A stretch of 64,000 nt of DNA from Uranotaenia lowii. Lineage: Eukaryota > Arthropoda > Insecta > Diptera > Culicidae. The position numbers and the translations under genes are program-made. The first letter of the stretch is position 1; every line of letters begins with the position of its first letter. The DNA lies in NCBI RefSeq assembly GCF_029784155.1, contig NC_073692.1:429827324-429891323 (forward strand). Reading direction: 5' to 3'. The notes below the pieces were generated by a model. It saw only the letters and a list, made by a program, of their open reading frames with translations, was not told the DNA's origin and did not search any database. Shown here piece by piece: positions 46,338 to 55,174 of this stretch.

Positions 46338-47752
46338 ACGAGCACCCGGGGCGAACTGTGCACCCCTCTTTTGAACAGTTTTGTAGTTTCTTCAGTATTA
46401 ATTTTTCAGCAAAAAATTAATCTCCATATCATCTTTACATAAACATTAAAAAAAACAACTAGGTTCTCATTATACCCCTACAGTGATTGATTTTCAGCTT
46501 TCGGCAAAAAACTTTAAAATGCATTTTTAAACGTTTTTATCTACTTTTTGAAGTTTCAGCAAGTTAGAAAGTAGACTTTTTAGAGTCTGAGCACGAAACA
46601 ATGATGTAAATCACAAATTATAGCTGTTTTCTATAGTTGAATAAGGTCTATCAGATGTTTTTATAGGCGAAAAAGGCAAAATTTAACTGAAATGTTGGTT
46701 TTCCCTTAATTAAATGCTCAATTTCTCTAAAAAACATCCATTAAGTATATTTCGAATCATTTGCTAACAAGTGGAAACGATTCTGTGATTATTTTTTTTA
46801 TATTAGTGCGAAACTAAGCAAAACTAAATTTAAAACAAGCCAACCATCATTGTAAAGCACATTAAACGGTTCCACCATACCCTTTGTTTACGTATTCGGG
46901 TCCATCTTGTTAAGAGTTTTCGTTACTAAATTGATTAAGAAATTTGTTCAGTATTTGTCCTGCTTCCACTTAAATCGTTAAATAGTATCCTATACAAAAT
47001 TTTAATTTTTTACAAAAAACCTTACCCGAAATCTGAAAAAAAAATCACAAAAAAATCAAAAAATGTTCTAGCTTTTGAAAAATGTGTCGTACATGCGAAA
47101 CTTTTCAAAAGTTTTCATAAATTCTTCGAAAAATATTTTTCTTTCGTCGATTTGCATTTATTTCAGATGGGGCTGTCACATTTGTTTGTCTAACGACTTA
47201 CTTATGCTAATGCACTGTGCAAAACCCCTATTATGCCATTATCTGCCCTAGTATTCGAATCCACAACGCCTACTCTCTGGACAAACTAAATGTTTAATTA
47301 TGAAATAAGCAATCATGCAGAACATGGCGTCAAAACTGGAACTAACAGATGTGAGTAACTAGCCCAAGTAACAATTTAAACTTAAATATGGGAAAAGTTC
47401 ATACCACTGATGACTAATACCCGTCACTCGTGTTTTGGAGAATCTGTAACATTTTAAGCCTGCCAAATATTACCAGTTTGTTTCAAATGCTGTGATTGGC
47501 CATGGCAAGAATGAATTTTTCCTTAAAATATCCCTGTGTTGAGAAAATTCCACAGTTTAGATTTTTCTTTATTTCGATCTAAATTTAAAAACACTTTCAA
47601 TAAGGTGTCACCAAGCAGAGAAAAATGAATAAGGTAATATTTTCTGACACATCGATAGAGGAGAGTCTAAACTATGATTTAGCGTTAAAAAGTTATACTG
47701 AACTCGATATATTTTTTTCATGGGTATGTTTTATCACGGCCCATGTGCTCGT
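46338..47752. mobile_element. TA-flanked TIR element (1.4 kb)
   Basis: TA (46336-46337) precedes ACGAGCACCCGGGGC, and the right end GGCCCATGTGCTCGT precedes TA (47753-47754). The first 8 bases of the inverted repeat are perfect and about 12 of 15 match. The TA target suggests the Tc1/mariner superfamily. The AT-rich interior has no transposase ORF, so it is non-autonomous or decayed. Confidence 0.6.
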
Positions 47753-47759
47753 TATAACG

Positions 47760-48440
47760 CGCCAATCGTAGTATGCTGAAAACAGCATTTATTTTTCAAA
47801 ACGACCAATTATCATTGAAAGTGAACAAAAAGTTAAATACCAGTTTTTGAGCGTCAATTCAGCCCAAAAAATCTACTTCTTATTTTTTTTTCGAATTTTT
47901 ATTAGTCGATTTTGGTTTTCTTTCCAGTTAAAATGTCTGTAAGTATAAGTGTGTTTTCGGTCTTCGGTTGCTTCCGGGTGTGTTCGGCTGTTAGGCGCTT
48001 ATTTAATATACAGTGGCGCGTATTTACAACACAGTTTTGCTCTGTGGCTTTGAATATGGTTTAAAAAATCATGTTTTTAAAGCAACTGATTGAATTTTTG
48101 TGATAAAAAATCATCGTTTTTTATACCAAAAGAACGTGGAATGCATATCAAATCAGCGATGCGCTTAGGTAGGGAATGATAGAGCATGTTCCCCTAGGCT
48201 TTGCAAGCAAACGACAGCGTGTTTATAAAAGATTAATAAAATCCTCGTTATATTGAGTTGAATTTCAAAAAGAATTCTAAATAAATGGTTTTAAAGATAG
48301 CTACTAAACCTATAGGGCGTTTCATTATGTCTAAGCACGATAAAAAATTAACAGTACATATAAACACAATTAAGGAGCAAATCCTAATTTTATTTTACTT
48401 TTATGTTCTCTATAGTCTTCCTTTTCAGTGATTCAATACA
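47760..48440. other. Unassigned stretch
   Basis: No gene or repeat family was recognised. Confidence 0.4.
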
Positions 48441-48444
48441 AAAG

Positions 48445-48834
48445 TTATCGGGATGAATAAAGCCACTGAAGCTTAAAATCCCTTGAGAAAAAAAAATACA
48501 AAATTAGATTCCAGTCAATCGTAGGCCAGTGATCAATTTTTTTTTTCGAAGACCGCTTATTCGTTTCAGCACAGACTGATTTGGGATGATTTTGACCACT
48601 TTTTTTCAGTCTTTCTGGGAAGTTCTCGATAAAATCTGCAGGCTTTACATGTTTTGTCAAATACGATTTGATAAGGATCAAAAAAGTTTCAATCGGTCGC
48701 TTGAGGACAATAGACAGATTGATTTCTTTCGGCACGATCTGGACTTTGTTGGATTTGTACCAAGCCATCGTGTCCTTTGAGTAGATGCCAAATCCGGCCA
48801 AAACAGTATTGGGTGATCGGGGGTTCGGCACCAA
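48445..48834 (-). pseudogene. mariner/Tc1 transposase C-terminal fossil
   Basis: A 129-codon minus frame reads LAGFGIYSKDTMAWYKS, which lines up with PDLASCHYSKD-type text of mariner transposases with the catalytic Asp lost. It continues KVQIVPKEINLS, then KRPIETFLILIKSYL, where RPIE holds the third catalytic Glu, then VKPADFIENFPERLKKSGQN and HPKSVCAETNKRSSKKK. The N-terminal half is absent; a sequence rich in GTCCGCTAAC-like words starts at about 48835. Confidence 0.75.
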
Positions 48835-49485
48835 AAAACTAATCCGCTATCACTAATTAGTCCGCTAACTTTTTGTTAGCTGTTTAATTTTGCCGCTAAA
48901 TTTGAATTAAGCTAGCAAATTCAAAAGTTCCGCTTTTTTTTTTGTTCCACTAACTCCCATATATTTGTTTTAAAATCACGTATTATTACTGATAGTAGTA
49001 CATATATTTTTAGTAATTCATCAATCTGAGAAGACATCGGGTTACATTATGACTCCAATTTACGCTCCAGATGAAAATTTGCTCATCGGATGGTCTTAGT
49101 GGAGGAGTGCGTACTAGAATCAGGCGTGTTTTTGGTCATCTTACACACCGGCCACGTGCTATGCAGATTAACTTTTTATCTCTTAAAGATATTTTTTAGT
49201 TTTTTATCACAAATTTGAACGGATCTTCGATTTACTCAAAGCCCGAAATTTCTAATTGAAAATGAGAAACAACAATATTCATCAATTCTGATGTTATGAA
49301 ATCGCTTGGTACATTTTTGTACGCGCGGAGATTGCAGGTGAGCCGTTGTATCTTTTTCGAAAATTTCATGATATTTACGGCTCATGTTCTTTCGTTCTCT
49401 GATACCTCATTCTAATACCTTCCATCACCTAGTTCTTTCCATCACCTACGAAAATGTGTTTATTTTCAGGTACAACAATATTCAT

Positions 49486-50617
49486 ACACGCAGCGAAAAG
49501 TAGTGACATTGAGATAAAAAAAATGCATCTTTGATTCAAAAACCTCATGTACATTGAAACAAAATCCATTTTTCTTAATTCAAGTAAATTTAATATTGTA
49601 CCGAATTTTTATTTCATTGAACCAATGTTCCAAGTTTTTGAATCAAAACAATTAAATTAAATTCAAGGAATTTTTGTTTTGACTCTGAATCAATGTAAAA
49701 ATTCATTGATTTAGATTAATTTTCTTTTGATTCAAAGTATTTTTTCGTCAAACAGTCGACATATCTTCTTTAGCTACTGTTGGTGAACGGGTCGGCGAGA
49801 AGTTTTTCCGACAACCAGTCAGACCATTCATTTTCTGGGAAATCTTCCTGCCGCGCAACAGTCAGACAGCACCGGAATCACAAGATCCGGCGCAGGAAAG
49901 TCTTGACGGCTAGAGGCCAAACGATAGAGGTAATAAGTCTATCGAAATACATTTAATTTCAAATAAACCGTCAACCTAACAAACTTTTTCAGGGCAACCA
50001 TTCATCTAATTAATCGCTTCCGATCTGGTCCAAGGAGACATCTGGCGTCGAAACCCTTCATGAGTTGTTCGAAAGGAACTGTCCGCCAACAAAAATCGTT
50101 CAGTAAGTACTTTTCATGCAATGTATATAAATAATTTAATTTTTTTTTATTGTTACATATATGTGTACATTTTGTTCTCCTCTTTATTTACAGATGTGCC
50201 GGTTCAAAAGTCTAATTACAGGGAAAATCGATAATGTGAACATGAACTTACAAATGAATAAAATGTTTTAAACCATAAGTGATTTCTTTTATTTCCAATT
50301 GGACGAAAATTAATATAAATTACTAGAATTTTTAGAAACAAAACATAGAATTGAAAAACAAATGCTTTAAAATTGAAACCCAAATACCGTTGGAATAAAC
50401 GCAAATTTCATAAAATTAAAGGAAAAGGCTTTTGAATCAAAAGCATTTTGTTATTTGGAACAAAGAAAAAGTTTTGATTCAAAGGAAAGCATTTCTTCAA
50501 AACAAAAGAAAATGCATTTGAATCAAAGGAATTTTTATTTGTCCCAAAATCAAAGGAAAAAATCCTTTGTTTTTGCGGCACTTTCCTTTGAAACTAATTT
50601 CTATTTTTCTGCGTGTA
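49486..50617. mobile_element. TIR element (CACGCAG ends) carrying exon-like blocks
   Basis: The left end TACACGCAGCGAAAAGTAG and right end CTATTTTTCTGCGTGTA form a 9-bp perfect inverted repeat TACACGCAG. The TA may be the target duplication and CACGCAG the true terminus. Both subterminal zones are rich in TTGATTCAAA or GAATCAAAGG words. It lies inside family X copy 3. A related left end recurs at 63327. Its centre (49774-50262) holds spliced-gene-like sequence, listed separately. Confidence 0.7.
49774..50262 (+). pseudogene. Three exon-like blocks with splice sites and polyA signal
   Basis: Block 1 (49774-49929) follows CTTCTTTAG and ends GAG|GTAATAAG. A 63-nt intron ends TTTTTCAG|GG. Block 2 (49993-50102) ends TCA|GTAAGTAC. 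A 91-nt intron ends TTTATTTACAG. Block 3 starts at 50194 and stops at 50213-50215, with AATAAA at 50257-50262. One frame stays open through all three except for one TAA in block 2 (50011-50013): 52 codons ending ARGQTIE, then GNHSSN-stop, then SKETSGVETLHELFERNCPP and TKIVQCAGSKV-stop. I do not recognise the protein. It could be the 3' end of a captured host gene or the parental transposon's own gene. Confidence 0.5.
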
Positions 50618-50799
50618 TTAGTATTTCAACTTGTAGCACTACAAAACATTTCGGCATCAGTTTTGTCATGCTTTGCTGCACTTTCCAAAGCGCTCAGAAC
50701 TTTATGTTTGAGTGTTTTCAATGGAAAGTAAATGAAAGCAGTTACCTATGTCGCATGATAGGAAGCAAACCAAAGCACCGATTTGACGCTCCAGCATGG

Positions 50800-51007
50800 C
50801 AGCACACTGATTTTCCACACACTATGTACTGATCATAAAATCTACGTGCTCATGATTTGACGGAAGCAGCTTGTTTTTGAGCTTGCTTAGCCCATATCAT
50901 TTTTCATCATCAAATCTCAAAAAGATAAATTCATCGAAATTGAAAGGAAAACAACAAAAAACATTATATAAATATTGTAAATGGTTATAATTAACAAATA
51001 AAAGATC
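50800..51007. other. Unassigned linker
   Basis: AT-rich sequence between family X copy 3 and the CCGAATATTCGG-family copy. Nothing was recognised. Confidence 0.4.
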
Positions 51008-51231
51008 AAGTATGACCACTTTTGGTATTCACGAGTGTATTGACCTTTTCAACTGTTACGAAAGTGATTATTTCAATATCCTTCAATTTCTTCCATCTTA
51101 ATGCCCCTCATGTTTTTGAGTCGATTATTTTTAACCAGATGATGTTTTACAAGATCTTTTTCAAGCAGGAGTCTCAAAACACTTCGAAACAGGTGCCAAG
51201 CAATTTGAAATTGCTTATTTGATATCGAATT
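51008..51231 (-). mobile_element. CCGAATATTCGG-family element, second copy, split by RTE
   Basis: The reverse complement matches 26041-26388. Shared blocks are ATTCGATATCAAATAAGCAATTTC, GGCACCTGTT, AGGGGCATTAAGATGGAAGAAAT and AGTTGAAAAGGTCAATA. It continues on the far side of the RTE from 54598, where AAATTCGACTTTCATCTAATTCG aligns with 26030-26060. The RTE therefore landed in this copy. Confidence 0.75.
51219..51231. repeat. Target-site duplication of RTE, left
   Basis: TTGATATCGAATT here is repeated exactly at 54598-54610. The unoccupied relative at about 26055-26070 has it once in reverse complement, with the last base changed. Confidence 0.9.
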
Positions 51232-51584
51232 GTGCTAGTGAAGTAGACAATGTGCAACTCGAGACCCCATACACCCAACCTTCGGGTAGTGGTCATATCA
51301 CCTCTTGTCTGCAACTCCGATTCTCTACCTCCCCGTGGTACTAGCTGGGGTGCGAGCAACCTTAGCGGAGATCGGGTACCCAACCCCGGTGGATGCTTTG
51401 GTCGCATGCAGAATGAGTTAGGGGGCTTCGTACGCGTCTGTTCTCCATGTTAGGGGCGGCGTGCGGAGTGCAACAACGTCCTGGTGGTGTTCGGGACCCA
51501 AAACAGCAACATCACGACGGTCCTCCTGCGAGATAGTGGGGTTAGCTGCGGGCCTTGCGAGCCTGTGACTACTAAAAAACATAA
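51232..51584 (+). other. RTE 5' region with possible small ORF1
   Basis: Short open frames occur at 51250-51453 (67 codons) and 51484-51690 (68 codons, overlapping the start of the long frame). RTE elements often have a small ORF1 just ahead of ORF2, overlapping it, so the second is a candidate. It has no recognisable domain. Its first ATG lies well inside, at 51613. Confidence 0.35.
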
Positions 51585-54569
51585 GCAACGAATAACGAAC
51601 AACAAATTTCGGATGGAAATCGGCAAAGACCCACGCGACGAAAAGGGACTAGCGATTGGAAACTTGGAACATGGAACTGCCGATCTCTAAATTTTGTGGG
51701 CAGTACCCACGTGCTCTCCAACGAATTGAAGAGCCGCAAATTCGACATCGTAGCGCTGCAGGAGGTATGCTGGAAGGGCTCCACGGTACGAACGTACCCA
51801 GATGGTCGTGCCATCTACCAGAGCTGCGGCAACACACACGAGCTTGGAACAGCTTTTATAGTGATGGGAAAGATGCAAAAGCGCGTGATCGGGTGGTGGC
51901 CGATCAACTCACGAATGTGCCGGTTGAGAATCAAGGGCCGGTTCTTCAACATCAGCATCATCAACGTGCACAGCCCTCACCTCGGAAGTACCGGTGACGA
52001 CAAAGACGAATTCTACGCGCAGCTGGAGCGTGAATACGACCGTTGCCCAAAACATGATATCAAGATCGTCATCGGGGATTTCAATGCTCAGGTCGGCCAG
52101 GAGGAGGAATTTAAACCGACAATTGGAAGGTTCAGCGCGCACCAGCTGACCAACGAAAACGGCCTCAGACTCATTGATTTCGCCGCCTCCAAACGAATGG
52201 CCGTACGTAGTACCTTTTTTCAGCACCGCCTCCCACACAAGTACACCTGGAGATCACCGTACCAAACTCAATCACAGATCGACCACGTTTTGATCGACAG
52301 CCGGCACTTCTCGGACATCATCGACGTCAGATCCTGTCGGGGCGCCAACATCGAGTCGGACCATTATCTGGTGATGGTGAAGATGCGCCCAAAACTCTCC
52401 GTAGTGAACAACACGCGAAACCGGCGCCCGCCTCGGTTAAATATCGCGCGACTGAAGCAACCTGAGGTCGCGGCAGACTACGCGCAATCGGTCGAAGCAG
52501 CGCTGCCGGCAGAGGGCGAGCTTGACGAAGCCCCTCTCGAGGACTGTTGGGATGCCATCAAAACAGCCATCAACAGTGCTGCGGAGAACGTCATCGGTTA
52601 TGTGGAGCGATCTCGACGGAACGACTGGTTCGACGAGGAGTGTAGGAGGGTGATGGACGAAGAGAATGCCGCGCGGGCGGCAGTAGTGCAAAGAGGCACC
52701 CGTCGAAATGTGGAAAATCACCGACAGCGGAAGAGGCAGCGAGTTCGACTTTTCCAGGAGAAAAAGCGCCGCCTGGAGGAGGAGGAGCTCGAGGAGCTGG
52801 AGCAGCTGCATCGTTCCCAAGAAACACGAAAGTTCTATCAGAAACTCAACGCATCCCGCAAAGGCTTCGTGCCGCAAGCCGAAATGTGCCGGGATAAGGA
52901 CGGGGGTATCCTGACGGACAATCGTGAGGTGATCAAAAGGTGGAAGCAGCACTTCGATGAACACCTGAACGGCGCACATGCAGGAGATCAAGACGGTGGG
53001 GGAAGGTACATCGCCGGCGTAGCCAACGACGAAGAGGAGCCACTCCCAACGACGAGTGAAGTTAAGGAAGCCATTCGCCAGCTTAATAGAAACAAGTCGG
53101 CTGGGAAGGATGGCATCGCAGCTGAACTCATCAAAATGGGCCCGGACAGGTTGGCCGATTGCCTACACCGGTTGATAATCCGGATCTGGGACATAGAACA
53201 GCTACCGGAGGAGTGGAAGGAAGGGGTAATATGCCCCATCTACAAGAAGGGCGACAAATTGGACTGTGAGAACTACCGAGCGATCACTGTCCTCAATGCC
53301 GCCTACAAAGTATTGTCCCGAATCCTACTCCGCCGCCTCACGCCACAAGCAAACAGATTCGTGGGAAGTCATCAGGCCGGCTTCATGGAGGGACGGTCTA
53401 CGACGGACCAGATATTCACATTACGGCAAATCCTCCAAAAATGCCGTGAACACCAAGTCCCTACGCATCATCTATTCATCGACTTCAAAGCCGCATACGA
53501 CACGATCGACCGTAACGAGCTATGGAAAATCATGGACGAGAACGGCTTTTCCGGGAAGCTGATCAGACTGATCAAGGCGACGATGGATGGAACGCAGTGC
53601 TGTGTGCGGATTTCGGGTGAATTGTCGAGTTCATTCGAATCGCGCAGGGGGCTTCGACAAGGTGATGGTCTATCCTGCATGATGTTCAACGTGGCGCTAG
53701 AAGGTGTTATTCGACGAGCGGTGGGCAAAATGCGGGGCACGATTTTCAACAGATCCAGTCAACTTATCTGCTTTGCCGATGACATTGATATAGTCGGCAG
53801 ATCATCTGCGGCGGTGGAGAAGATCTACCGCAAACTGAAACGCGAAGCAGGAAGGATTGGGTTGATGATTAATACGTCCAAGACGAAGTACATGCTGGCC
53901 TGCGGATCCGAGACCGACCGAACCCGCTTGTCCAGTAATAACAAGGTCACGATCGACGGCGACGAGCTGGAGATAGTCGAAGACTTTGTCTATCTCGGCT
54001 CACTGGTGACCGCAGACAATGACACCAGCCGTGAGATCCGGAGGCGAATTATCAGCGGAAGTCGTGCCTACTATGGACTCCACAAGCAACTGCGGTCGAG
54101 AAGACTTTGCCCTCGCACGAAGTGTAACCTGTATATGACGCTTATTAGACCGGTTGTTCTCTACGGGCACGAGACATGGATATTGCTCGAGGAGGACCTG
54201 CGTACACTCGGGGTATTCGAGCGACGAGTGTTAAGAACCATCTTTGGCGGCGTACAGGAGAACGGAGTGTGGAGGCGAAGGATGAACCACGAGCTCGCGC
54301 GACTCTACGGTGAACCCAGTATCCAGAAGGTGGTGAAAGCTGGCCGGATACGCTGGGCGGGACATGTTGCGAGAATGCCGGACGACTGTCCTGCAAAACA
54401 GGTGTTCGCCACGAATCCGGTAGGCACAAGACGAGCAGGGGCGCAACGAGCGAGGTGGTTAGACCAAGTGGAGCGTGATCTGGCGAACGTGGGGTGCCCG
54501 AGGAATTGGAGAACGGTTGCCATGGACCGAGTGAATTTTAGGAATTATGTTCGTCAAGTTATGTCGTGA
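51585..54569 (+). CDS. RTE ORF2: APE endonuclease and reverse transcriptase
   Basis: One open frame, about 994 codons, encodes the retrotransposition enzyme that nicks target DNA and copies its RNA onto it. The frame opens after a TAA at 51582; LGTWNCRSL (51663 on) is the first endonuclease motif, so the true start lies upstream of the GTG at 51696. Counting from that GTG: VALQEVCW with catalytic Glu at residue 23, NVHSPHLG near 90, GDFNAQVG near 127, IDHVLID near 198 and SDH near 219. RT motifs follow: NYRAITVLNAAYKVLSRIL, IDFKAAYDTI (first Asp), RRGLRQGDGLS and FADD at 693-696 (catalytic). The C-terminus has RIRWAGHVARMP. All key residues are present and there is no frameshift. The stop TGA is at 54567-54569. 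Confidence 0.93.
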   Translation, partial: ATNNEQQISDGNRQRPTRRKGTSDWKLGTWNCRSLNFVGSTHVLSNELKSRKFDIVALQEVCWKGSTVRTYPDGRAIYQSCGNTHELGTAFIVMGKMQKRVIGWWPINSRMCRLRIKGRFFNISIINVHSPHLGSTGDDKDEFYAQLEREYDRCPKHDIKIVIGDFNAQVGQEEEFKPTIGRFSAHQLTNENGLRLIDFAASKRMAVRSTFFQHRLPHKYTWRSPYQTQSQIDHVLIDSRHFSDIIDVRSCRGANIESDHYLVMVKMRPKLSVVNNTRNRRPPRLNIARLKQPEVAADYAQSVEAALPAEGELDEAPLEDCWDAIKTAINSAAENVIGYVERSRRNDWFDEECRRVMDEENAARAAVVQRGTRRNVENHRQRKRQRVRLFQEKKRRLEEEELEELEQLHRSQETRKFYQKLNASRKGFVPQAEMCRDKDGGILTDNREVIKRWKQHFDEHLNGAHAGDQDGGGRYIAGVANDEEEPLPTTSEVKEAIRQLNRNKSAGKDGIAAELIKMGPDRLADCLHRLIIRIWDIEQLPEEWKEGVICPIYKKGDKLDCENYRAITVLNAAYKVLSRILLRRLTPQANRFVGSHQAGFMEGRSTTDQIFTLRQILQKCREHQVPTHHLFIDFKAAYDTIDRNELWKIMDENGFSGKLIRLIKATMDGTQCCVRISGELSSSFESRRGLRQGDGLSCMMFNVALEGVIRRAVGKMRGTIFNRSSQLICFADDIDIVGRSSAAVEKIYRKLKREAGRIGLMINTSKTKYMLACGSETDRTRLSSNNKVTIDGDELEIVEDFVYLGSLVTADNDTSREIRRRIISGSRAYYGLHKQLRSRRLCPRTKCNLYMTLIRPVVLYGHETWILLEEDLRTLGVFERRVLRTIFGGVQENGVWRRRMNHELARLYGEPSIQKVVKAGRIRWAGHVARMPDDCPAKQVFATNPVGTRRAGAQRARWLDQVERDLANVGCPRNWRTVAMDRVNFRNYVRQVMS

Positions 54570-54597
54570 GACGGAATACTATGTAAATAAAAAATAA

Positions 54598-54610
54598 TTG
54601 ATATCGAATT
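54598..54610. repeat. Target-site duplication of RTE, right
   Basis: TTGATATCGAATT, identical to 51219-51231. Confidence 0.9.
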
Positions 54611-55050
54611 AGATGAAAGTCGAATTTAAGCAAGATATCTTACAAATTCGAGCAATTCATTTTATGTGATTTAGCAAAACAATTATGAATAAACCCGGGC
54701 AAAGTTCGGGAAGTTTTGTTATGTTATGTTATGTTGATTATCCACCATGGGTGCACGGATTAATCGCAGTTTCTGCCAAAGTATGGGCTCACATGCATTC
54801 TTAGATTATTGGGTTCGACAAATCTCCAATGCAACGCGTACACCATACCCGGACCCCATGGCTTCGTATAAACTGTTATGGAGTGAATGTTTTTGTGTTT
54901 ATGTAGGTTTATTTTGTAAGAACGAGACAATCAGATGGGCTAGTTTATTTACAGGTATTCCGGCATCCGGGTATATACCTGGCCAGCTGGCAACTGATTG
55001 AAGATTCTTATTATATAGTCTGTTATAAGAGGAAACACATCTTACCTTTC
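54611..55050. other. Remainder of split element and unassigned DNA
   Basis: The first 60 bases or so continue the CCGAATATTCGG-family copy interrupted by the RTE. A (TTATG)n microsatellite of four units lies near 54717-54736. The rest shows no recognised gene. Confidence 0.4.
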
Positions 55051-55172
55051 GGCCACTTATGGGATTCGAACCCAAAAGTTTTTTTGCCAATACTGGGAAT
55101 CGAACCCAGTACGCCTAGCATACCAAAACCAGACTCGCGCCAGCCTATCCACTAAACCACACCGGAGCTTTT
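55050..55172 (-). repeat. tRNA-derived SINE-like sequence
   Basis: On the minus strand TGGTTTAGTGG (55149-55159) is a good Pol III A box and GGTTCGATTCC (55096-55106) a B box about 43 bases on, within CTGGGTTCGATTCCCAG, a perfect T-arm hairpin. The acceptor ends do not pair as a 7-bp stem and the middle does not fit an anticodon arm, so this is not a functional tRNA gene. A second B-box-like GGGTTCGAATCCC follows at 55060-55072. Confidence 0.6.
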
Positions 55173-55174
55173 TG

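Larger units (their letters stand above)
49190..50790. repeat. Repeat family X, copy 3, interrupted
   Basis: The left part (49190-49282) shares ATCACAAATTTGAACGGATCTTC and GAAATTTCTAATTGAAAATGAG with copy 2. The right part (50618-50790) shares TAGCACTACAAAACATTT, GGCATCAGTTTTGTC, CTGCACTTTCCAAAGCGCTC and TATGTCGCATGA with copies 1 and 2. Between them lie a 190-bp insert bounded by 14-bp direct repeats (49283-49472) and the TIR element 49486-50617. Confidence 0.65.
51232..54597 (+). mobile_element. Full-length RTE-clade non-LTR retrotransposon
   Basis: The 3366-bp unit lies between perfect 13-bp target duplications. It has a GC-rich 5' region (51232-51584), one long endonuclease-reverse transcriptase frame and a very short AT-rich 3' UTR ending AAATAAAAAATAA, all typical of RTE elements (about 3.3 kb). 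The element is visibly richer in G and C than its surroundings. An uninterrupted frame and intact target duplications suggest recent insertion. A 53-bp relative lies at 15325. Confidence 0.93.

Noticed and set aside
47725..47760. TTTTATCACGGCCCATGTGC as a third LINE C-terminus
   Set aside because: It resembles the LINE ending by a short match, but it is better explained as the right end of the TA-flanked TIR element, with no coding continuation.
52437..54523. Long minus-strand ORFs across 52.4-54.5 kb
   Set aside because: They are shadows of the GC-rich RTE ORF2 on the plus strand.
55085..55170. Functional tRNA gene
   Set aside because: A and B boxes are present, but the acceptor stem and anticodon arm do not form.
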